A stretch of DNA of 60,814 nucleotides, from assembly GCF_000314975.1 (NCBI RefSeq), contig NZ_BAEN01000058.1, forward strand, positions 1 to 60,814, written 5' to 3'. Below, piece by piece: positions 54,724 to 60,814 of the stretch. The notes under the pieces were generated by a model. It made no database searches. It had not been told where the DNA came from and worked only from the letters and a program-made list of their open reading frames with translations. Positions within the stretch are counted from its first letter, which is position 1, and each line of letters begins with the position of its first letter. Origin of the DNA: Aliiglaciecola lipolytica E3 (GTDB lineage Bacteria; Pseudomonadota; Gammaproteobacteria; Enterobacterales; Alteromonadaceae). Position numbers and translations under genes: made by a program.

Positions 54724-56064
54724 TTGAACGCAACTGAATTACGCGCAGCACTGTCTCTGGCATTTATCTACGTCCTAAGAATGTTAGGACTATTTATGGT
54801 TATGCCAGTGCTTGCCATCTTAGCCAAAGACTTTCCTGATTATTCGGTGTTAATGGTTGGCGTAGCGATTGGCGGCTACGGGCTAACACAAGCTTTTTTG
54901 CAAATTCCCATGGGCATGTTTTCAGACAAATTTGGCCGAAAACCTATTATTATCGTCGGGTTGTTGATGTTTTGCGCTGGAAGCTTAATTGCCGGATTCG
55001 CTGAAAATATGTGGATGCTAGTACTGGGCCGAATTCTTCAAGGGACAGGCGCAATTGCTGGCGCAATAATGGCGTTAGCTGCAGACGTTAGCCGCGAAAA
55101 TCAACGTCCAAAAGTGATGGCGATTATAGGTATTGCGATAGGGTTTTCATTTTATCTTGCCTTACTCATTGGCCCTATGATTGCCAACTTGTGGGGGCTG
55201 TCAGGGATATTTTTCGTAACAGCGATATTGGCCTTTGTATGTATATTTATTGTTGCTTACCTTGTACCGTCTCAGCAAAGCAGCGCACCCACAGGTGACA
55301 CACTTCCTTCTTGGATTGATGTGCGAAACTTATTTCATGATAAACAGATTCGAAAACTGAACATCAGCGTGTGTTTGTTGCACATGATGATTACGTTATT
55401 TTTTATGCAACTACCGGTGATGTTACAGCAGATGGGGTTGTTAATTGACGCACAATGGCAGTTATATTTGCCGGTTCTGTTGAGTTCTATCGTTGGCTTA
55501 ACGATTTTGATGGGGCTCAATCGTAAGTACTCTCAAAAGTCACTTATGTTGGTGTCTATCGTATTATTAATTATTGCTTGCGCGGGCCTGTCGCTGTCAG
55601 CGACTCTAATTACATTAGCTATTTTTGCCGTGGTGTTCTTTACCGGGTTTAATTATTTAGAGGCTAATTTACCGGCTTGGGTGTCTAGCATCGCGCCGGC
55701 AGGTAAAAAAGGTTCTGCGATGGGGATGTATGCAAGCTTTCAATTTTTTGGTGCATTTCTAGGCGGTATTTTAGCGGGCTTTTTGAACCAATACTTTTCC
55801 CCCGAACAGGTTTTATTGTTTGCCATTGGCATTTTATTGTTATGGACAGGCATAGTAATGCGCCTTAAAACGGTAGATAAATATAGACGTTATACGTTAA
55901 CTGGAATTGGTAAAACCGCGAACGTTGAGTTAGTGAAGAATCAACTCATCAATATGCCGGGGGTGGTAGATTTTGCCGTGGCGGTGGATGATGACAGTAT
56001 CTATTTAAAAGCAACAAGTGAATTTGATCTGAGAAAAGCCCAACAGATTATTCAATCTAAATAA
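54724..56064 (+). CDS. yajR: MFS transporter with C-terminal YAM domain (YajR-like)
   Basis: The 446-residue protein starts with a TTG. It has twelve membrane helices with MFS motif A-like GMFSDKFGRKPIIIVG (about 74-89) and RILQGTGAIAGAIMALAADV (given in part, about 103-122). It carries a soluble C-terminal domain (about 380-446; NVELVKNQLINMPGVVDFAV) with the ferredoxin-like fold that defines E. coli YajR. The tail is thought to regulate proton-coupled efflux. Drug efflux is a reasonable guess but the substrate is unknown. It is divergent from uvrA. Confidence 0.87.
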   Translation: MNATELRAALSLAFIYVLRMLGLFMVMPVLAILAKDFPDYSVLMVGVAIGGYGLTQAFLQIPMGMFSDKFGRKPIIIVGLLMFCAGSLIAGFAENMWMLVLGRILQGTGAIAGAIMALAADVSRENQRPKVMAIIGIAIGFSFYLALLIGPMIANLWGLSGIFFVTAILAFVCIFIVAYLVPSQQSSAPTGDTLPSWIDVRNLFHDKQIRKLNISVCLLHMMITLFFMQLPVMLQQMGLLIDAQWQLYLPVLLSSIVGLTILMGLNRKYSQKSLMLVSIVLLIIACAGLSLSATLITLAIFAVVFFTGFNYLEANLPAWVSSIAPAGKKGSAMGMYASFQFFGAFLGGILAGFLNQYFSPEQVLLFAIGILLLWTGIVMRLKTVDKYRRYTLTGIGKTANVELVKNQLINMPGVVDFAVAVDDDSIYLKATSEFDLRKAQQIIQSK

Positions 56065-56155
56065 GCTAATCTTGGCATTGTTTAATGTTACGGTTCCAAA
56101 ATCGTTCAAATGCTTTTAACTTAAACCTTAAGCACTAATTTTTATTGGAGTGAGC

Positions 56156-57028
56156 ATGGCAGAATTAACCCTTTGGCGTTCGTTATTATTTCTGCCTGCA
56201 AACAACCAAAAATTCATTGAAAAAGCGCATACTCGCGGTGCCGACGGGTATATTTTAGATTTGGAAGATAGCGTTCCAAATGAGCATAAAGTCTCAGCTC
56301 GTGCGAACATAATCGATGCAGTAAAAGTGGTAGCCCAAGATGGCGCGGATGCGTTAGTGAGAATAAATGCCTCATTAAGGCTAGCGGTTAGCGACTTAGA
56401 AGCGGTGATTCATCCGCAATTCAGCGCCATAATTCTGCCCAAAGTAACCAGCGCTGCACAGGTGCAACTTATCGCAGAAGCCATCGATGAACTGGAATTC
56501 GAACGGCAGATGCCAGTTGGCCATACTCATCTTATCGCACAAATTGAACATGTTAATGCTATGCCTTATCTGGATGAAATAGCCAAAAGTTCTTCGCGGA
56601 TGGTAGCAATGACTATGGGGACTGAAGATTTTTCTCTGTCAATGGGAATGGAGCCTGTTGTTGAAGCGCTGATGGGACCTTGCCAACAGTTAATAATGGC
56701 CTGTCGTCGCGCTAATATTTTGCCAATGGGGTTTCCTAGTTCTATAGCAGATTTTAGTGATCCGGTTGAATTCCGTAGCACGATTGAATTGGCAAAAAAT
56801 ATAGGCTTTGCTGGAGCGCCATGCGTACATCCATTGCAGGTGGATATACTTAACCAAGTTTATATGCCTACCGAAAAACAGATACTCGAAGCACAAGAAC
56901 TGATTCAATCCTTTAAAATGCAATATGAGCAAGGTATAGGCGCGACTAACTATGCCAGCAAAATGGTTGATTTACCCGTGGTGTTGCGTGCAGAAAACCT
57001 ATTAAAACGTGTCAAACCCCAAAACTAG
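56156..57028 (+). CDS. HpcH/HpaI aldolase / CitE-like lyase
   Basis: A GTG lies at 56150, but the ATG at 56156, with TTGGAG 5 nt upstream, is preferred (290 residues). The TIM-barrel family features are LWRSLLFLPANNQKFIEKA (about 5-23), the Glu/Asp-rich DGYILDLEDSVP (about 31-42, binding Mg), ALVRINA (about 64), QIEHVNAM (about 125) and FSLSMGMEP (about 158). It resembles CitE or malyl-CoA/citramalyl-CoA lyases that cleave or make C-C bonds in CoA esters. No citrate lyase subunits are adjacent, so the CoA substrate is open. Confidence 0.87.
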   Translation: MAELTLWRSLLFLPANNQKFIEKAHTRGADGYILDLEDSVPNEHKVSARANIIDAVKVVAQDGADALVRINASLRLAVSDLEAVIHPQFSAIILPKVTSAAQVQLIAEAIDELEFERQMPVGHTHLIAQIEHVNAMPYLDEIAKSSSRMVAMTMGTEDFSLSMGMEPVVEALMGPCQQLIMACRRANILPMGFPSSIADFSDPVEFRSTIELAKNIGFAGAPCVHPLQVDILNQVYMPTEKQILEAQELIQSFKMQYEQGIGATNYASKMVDLPVVLRAENLLKRVKPQN

Positions 57029-57331
57029 ACTCCCTTGCTGCGCAAAATCAGATATAGTGAAGATGTCGTATTTAATCTAAATTTAGTGCAGATTTTGTCG
57101 GGATAAAACTGAGTAATCGGGTTACAATACCGCAGATAATAATGAAACATTGATGCCAAGTTTTTAATCTATATTGGCAACGAACATACCTCAACAACCA
57201 TAATATTTGGGTAAGTTTCTGATTTTCATAACCAATTTAGAAATATCAACTTGGACGCTTTTTCGGTTTGAGCCTTGGCCATTAGCAAATGCTAAAACCA
57301 GACCGCAAAGCAAAGAATAATAGGAGTAATC
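57029..57331. other. Intergenic region upstream of ssb
   Basis: These 303 bp hold no supported gene. AGGAG at 57322-57326 is a strong ribosome-binding site for ssb. I looked for a CTGT-N8-ACAG LexA box and did not find a good one. uvrA, the usual divergent neighbour of ssb, is 3 kb away, separated by the MFS and lyase genes. Confidence 0.4.
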
Positions 57332-57901
57332 ATGGCAACTAAAGGTGTCAATAAAGTCATTCTAGTCGGCAACATTGGGCAAGATCCAGAAGTAAGATAC
57401 ATGCCAAATGGCAACGCAGTAGCAAACTTGAGTTTAGCAACCAGTGAAAGCTGGAAAGATCAAAGTGGCCAAATGCAAGAACGTACAGAATGGCACAGAC
57501 TAACTATGTATCGTCGTTTGGCAGAAATCGCTGGTGAATATTTGCGTAAAGGTTCGCAAATATATGTAGAAGGCAAACTACAGACGCGTAAGTGGCAAGA
57601 TCAAAGTGGCCAAGACAAGTACACGACTGAGATTATCGTTGATCAAATGCAAATGTTAGGTGGTCGCACAGGTCAAGGCGATAACCAACAAGGTGGCTAT
57701 TCAAATCAAGGTGGCGGTCAATACAACCAAGCGCCACAGAAGCCTGCGCAAGCACCTCAACAGAATTATGCTAAGCCTCCTCAACAAGGTGGTGGTCAGC
57801 CGTACGGAAATGCCCCGCAGCAAAACCCAGGTCAGAACCCTAGCCAAAAGCCACCTATGGCCGAGCCTGATTTTGACTTCGACGACGATATTCCATTCTA
57901 G
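57332..57901 (+). CDS. ssb: Single-stranded DNA-binding protein
   Basis: The 189-residue protein has the OB-fold DNA-binding domain (about 5-112; [40 protein letters not shown]). A Gly/Gln/Pro-rich linker follows (about 113-178), ending in the conserved acidic tip [10 protein letters not shown] that recruits partner proteins. It acts as a tetramer at replication forks and in repair. The linker is long and Gln-rich, as in many gammaproteobacteria. It has its own promoter region and no close downstream gene. Confidence 0.97.
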   Translation: MATKGVNKVILVGNIGQDPEVRYMPNGNAVANLSLATSESWKDQSGQMQERTEWHRLTMYRRLAEIAGEYLRKGSQIYVEGKLQTRKWQDQSGQDKYTTEIIVDQMQMLGGRTGQGDNQQGGYSNQGGGQYNQAPQKPAQAPQQNYAKPPQQGGGQPYGNAPQQNPGQNPSQKPPMAEPDFDFDDDIPF

Positions 57902-58136
57902 AGTTCACCTGAGACATATTCTGTAAAGAATTGCTCTACAGCCCTTTAGCTACCTAATATCAAAGAAAAGGTTTACATTAAATTTGTATTTTTTGTAAGC
58001 TTTTTTTTTAGCTTATATAATGGTTATGCTGTACGTTGCAGTATTTGTAAAGAATGAGGTTGGTGGTTCATATTGCCGCTTATCACTTCAATCAGATTTA
58101 TCAAATTGAAGCAAGAATTCACAACTTAAAAAAATA

Positions 58137-58484
58137 ATGAAGTGGAATATGATAAAATTGGCACAATTATTTGGTTTTATTCTCACATTGTTTTTATGGG
58201 GAAGTGTTTACTTGTTATTACTTCCACTAAATTCCGAAATGTCCGATAGTGCGGGCGCAAGTCTTGTAATGCCAATAATTTTATTTGGTCTGCCTGTTTT
58301 ATTTGTATCTTGTTTAATCATAATTCCTTCGACGTTTATGTTACTTTTTTCTAAAGTTAGGAATCGTTCGGGGATTACTGGAAGATATTGGTTAAGTTTA
58401 TTAGGTGCAAATATTATTATTTCTTTTTCGTATTTAACATTGCTCGTTTACATATCTTACAATTTGATCATGCAGCGTGTGTGA
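58137..58484 (+). CDS. Small multi-pass membrane protein, unknown
   Basis: I do not recognise this 115-residue open frame. It has three to four hydrophobic segments (about 8-30, 42-72 and 86-110) and a short polar loop (SKVRNRSGITGRYW). The ATG has no clear Shine-Dalgarno, and the flanks are AT-rich with no operon partner. It may be a small inner-membrane protein or a fortuitous open frame. The clean hydrophobic pattern favours a real protein, with moderate confidence. Confidence 0.5.
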   Translation: MKWNMIKLAQLFGFILTLFLWGSVYLLLLPLNSEMSDSAGASLVMPIILFGLPVLFVSCLIIIPSTFMLLFSKVRNRSGITGRYWLSLLGANIIISFSYLTLLVYISYNLIMQRV

Positions 58485-59404
58485 ACTATTTTTACAATAG
58501 TTTTAAAATTATCATATTCTCCGCCCAAGCATAAAGATTATGCTTCTTCATATGTCAAAGATATCGTGATACAAAATTAAACAATCATTAGTTGAGGTGA
58601 GACGCCATCTGAGATTGGGTGAAATTAAAACATCAGAATTAGCGAAAAAGTATTTGTTAATGACAGGCTTTGATGTGAATGCGGCCTGTAACTTTTTCCG
58701 ACATAGCGCTGCCACTCACATGCTTGAGGGGGTAATACCATCCACATGAAGCTCTTGAAATTTTACAAGATGTCAGTAAAAAGAGTATTGATAGATAGGT
58801 TGCATACTTAGCGCTGACCTTTGTCAAACTAACTTTTGTAAAGGTTTAAGTTATTTTCTGAAAATTTTTAACAGAACTTTTTACAAAAACAATAGAAATG
58901 GTTCTGAATAATTGTAATATGTGTCGATATTTACTTTAAACTAATTTGAGTTCCACCTAACCATTCTGATTTACATGTAAATATAAATGTTAATCTGTAG
59001 TTTTGTTGTTTTAATACAAAACAGTAGCTTAACCTAAATTAAAACCTCTTCATGGCGTAAAGTTATAAGGAGTTTTTTATATCTAATTAAACCCACTAAT
59101 TAACGATTCTTTCTTGATCTTAATATTTTACGAGCCATTCGAAATATAAGTTTGCCAACAAAAAAGTGATTTTCCTATATGGCATTGATAATGTCGTCAA
59201 TCTTAATTTTTATTTAAGACCCAGAAAACTGCCTTATTTAACAATATAATCACATTCCTATATTGACTTTAACATCTCATATCTGTAATTTCTGTTTAAT
59301 TATATTTAAAAAACACATCTGTAGGGTGTGTATAGTCCTAACATTGTTGTGATTTACACATATGACTGTTAGACGTGATTAGAGAACTCTAGTGGTTAAT
59401 TGAT
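58485..59404. other. Long AT-rich gap with an integrase relic
   Basis: This 920-bp stretch between the small membrane protein and the sulfatase contains no intact gene. A decayed tyrosine recombinase piece lies at about 58570-58812. The remainder (58813-59404) is very AT-rich, without recognisable repeats, terminators or RNA genes. The sulfatase promoter must lie near its right end. Confidence 0.5.
58570..58812 (+). pseudogene. Tyrosine recombinase (phage integrase) C-terminal relic
   Basis: An open stretch from 58570 to a TGA at 58747-58749 reads KIKQSLVEVRRHLRLGEIK, then KKYLLMTGFDVNAACNFFRH and SAATHMLE. FRHSAATHML is the conserved Arg/His box II of tyrosine recombinases. After it the frame is interrupted; a +1 shift continues to about 58800. 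The Tyr that should follow 30-35 residues later is not in the same frame. The N-terminal half and box I are absent. I call it a relic of an integrase. Confidence 0.65.
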
Positions 59405-60814
59405 ATGAAATTACGTACTTTTTTATGTGCTCCCATCTTCATCTTGTCGTGTACAGCCTCTGTTAATGCTGAAGAAGCTAGTTCGCATGCTGACAAGCCC
59501 AATATTATTTATATTCTTGCTGATGATACGGGTATTGGTGATATTGGTGCGTATAACGCAAATTCTAAAATTCCAACGCCAAATTTAGATCTAATGGCAG
59601 AACAAGGGATGAAGTTTACAGACGCACATTCACCTTCTTCTGTGTGTACACCAACACGCTATAGTGTGCTCACTGGCAGATATTCTTGGCGTAGTCGCCT
59701 GAAAAAAGGGGTGTTATGGGGCTATGATCCGGCTCTGATTGAAGAGGGCAGAGAAACGGTTGCTTCGCTCCTTAAGTCGCAAGGATATAACACTGCGGGT
59801 ATCGGTAAATGGCACTTAGGTTTAGGTGATACTAAACCGACAGATTACAGTAAGCCCCTTTCCCCAGGACCTATCGACAATGGTTTTGACTACTATTATG
59901 GTATTCCGGCCTCACTCGATATGGCTCCTTATGTTTATTTTGAAAATGATCAAGTCATTGAGCCTGCTACAGCATATACCGAAAAACACGGCAAGCCTCG
60001 CGGTGTTGGTGGTGGTGAAGAGTATTGGCGTGCGGGTAAAATGGCCAAAAACTTTAAACACATCGATGTGTTACCCAACATAATTACTCGCGCTGAAGAG
60101 TACATTCGCACCCAAAAAGACGCTGACAAACCATTTTTCTTATACTTGCCTTTGCCCGCACCGCATCAACCTTGGTTACCCACGGAAGAATTTGTCGGCA
60201 AAAGCAAAGCAGGTTTTTACGGTGACTTTATGCATCAGGTAGACAGCACGGTTGGCCAGATCGTAGATGCTGTAGCAGAAAGTGGAATGTCAGAAAATAC
60301 TCTAATTATATTTACCAGTGACAATGGTTCGCATTGGTATGATGCCGACACTGAAAAATATGATCATAGCTCTAACATGCATTGGCGAGGTCGCAAGGGG
60401 GGGATTTACGAAGGTGGTCACCGTGTGCCTTTTATCGTCAAGTGGCCGGCTAAAATTGGTAAAAATAAGACCTCTGACGAATTAGTTTCTCTGAATGATT
60501 TTATGGCTACAGCAGCAGCAATTACGGGCACAAAGTTACCGGATGACGCCGCTGAAGATAGCGTTAACTTGTTGCCAGTTTTACTTGATGAAAAACGTAA
60601 TGGCCCTATTAGAGAGACAGCCATCATGCACTCTGTCAACGGTACTTTTGCTATCCGAAAAGGCCACTGGAAATTGATTAACGCACATAACTCAGGTGGT
60701 TTTGGGCCACATAATCAAGTTGAAAATCCACCACCAGTGCAGCTATTTAACTTGAGCACCGATCCAACCGAGTCAAACAACTTATACAAGCAGCATCCTG
60801 AAAAAGTGAAAGAG
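59405..60814 (+). CDS. Secreted sulfatase (formylglycine type), 3' end beyond window
   Basis: The ATG at 59405 opens a frame that stays open to the end of the window (470 codons, partial). A signal peptide (about 1-22, ending VNA) is followed by NIIYILADDTGIGDIGAYN, where D40 and D41 bind Ca. CTPTR at 81-85 is the CxPxR sulfatase motif, whose Cys81 is converted to formylglycine. GKWHLGLG, PFFLYLPLPAPHQPW and IIFTSDNGSHW are further active-site segments. It hydrolyses sulfate esters, probably of algal polysaccharides given the marine context. The maturase is not in the window. Confidence 0.92.
   Translation, partial: MKLRTFLCAPIFILSCTASVNAEEASSHADKPNIIYILADDTGIGDIGAYNANSKIPTPNLDLMAEQGMKFTDAHSPSSVCTPTRYSVLTGRYSWRSRLKKGVLWGYDPALIEEGRETVASLLKSQGYNTAGIGKWHLGLGDTKPTDYSKPLSPGPIDNGFDYYYGIPASLDMAPYVYFENDQVIEPATAYTEKHGKPRGVGGGEEYWRAGKMAKNFKHIDVLPNIITRAEEYIRTQKDADKPFFLYLPLPAPHQPWLPTEEFVGKSKAGFYGDFMHQVDSTVGQIVDAVAESGMSENTLIIFTSDNGSHWYDADTEKYDHSSNMHWRGRKGGIYEGGHRVPFIVKWPAKIGKNKTSDELVSLNDFMATAAAITGTKLPDDAAEDSVNLLPVLLDEKRNGPIRETAIMHSVNGTFAIRKGHWKLINAHNSGGFGPHNQVENPPPVQLFNLSTDPTESNNLYKQHPEKVKE

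Noticed and set aside
57996-58015. TAAGCT/AGCTTA hairpin after ssb as a terminator
   Set aside because: The stem is only 6 bp and AT-rich, the loop is all T, no T-run follows, and it lies nearly 100 bp past the ssb stop.

Overview
The window looks like a chromosomal segment of a marine gammaproteobacterium of the Alteromonadales, close to Glaciecola/Paraglaciecola. That placement is inferred from the gene families (DUF484-xerC-yigB order, DUF3010, DUF3630, a PrnB/TDO-like dioxygenase, a CxPxR sulfatase), the AT-leaning base composition and the dispersed palindromic repeats. No database search was possible. Almost all of it is ordinary, densely packed core genome. No tRNA, rRNA, CRISPR array or prophage was seen.

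Layout. 1-4.4 kb: RND efflux pair on the minus strand, the permease ending inside a REP element. 4.7-7.4 kb: a DsrE-like periplasmic protein, an unrecognised membrane protein and an ATP-grasp enzyme. 7.4-9.9 kb: an Lrp-type regulator divergent from a two-gene tryptophan (kynurenine-type) operon. 10-17.6 kb: a receiver-TPR protein, a DUF3300 protein, ribA, a 7TMR/PAS/GGDEF/EAL signalling protein and a DUF3630 gene coupled to selO. 19-22.6 kb: cytochrome c, glutathione transferase, recQ, thioesterase. 22.6-24.1 kb: a REP-associated tyrosine transposase (RAYT) bracketed by inverted GACTGTC motifs. 24.1-27 kb: a secreted Cys-containing protein, an ABC1 kinase and an MscS channel in one operon. 27-32.4 kb: a cluster of the same GCCTGTCC motifs, DUF3010, rarD, a two-receiver diguanylate cyclase carrying the motif as an in-frame duplication, and uvrD with a LexA-box-like site. 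32.5-38.1 kb: cysE, then the lptM-lysA-dapF-DUF484-xerC-yigB block, including an lptM gene of only 52 codons. 38.3-38.9 kb: an array of exactly 68-bp BIME-like units. 38.9-45.2 kb: glycosyltransferase, PAP2 phosphatase, rraA, S1/P1 nuclease, ubiX, mpl, fbp. 45.2-45.7 kb: a second REP array. 45.7-48.6 kb: membrane pyrophosphatase divergent from soluble pyrophosphatase. 48.7-57.9 kb: MFS transporter, DUF3299, 2OG oxygenase, hotdog thioesterase, uvrA, YajR-like MFS, CitE-like lyase, ssb. 58-60.8 kb: a small membrane protein, an integrase relic and a sulfatase that runs off the window.

The most unusual content is the repeat biology. Two unrelated-looking short-repeat systems coexist. One is GTAG-headed palindromic REPs in head-to-head pairs, amplified into arrays at gene 3' ends and supplying the stop codon of the RND permease. 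The other is a (G/A)(C/A)CTGTCC(A) family that flanks the RAYT gene in mirror orientation, forms a separate cluster at 27.0-27.2 kb and has entered at least one coding sequence in frame. The link between the second family and the RAYT is inferred from position.
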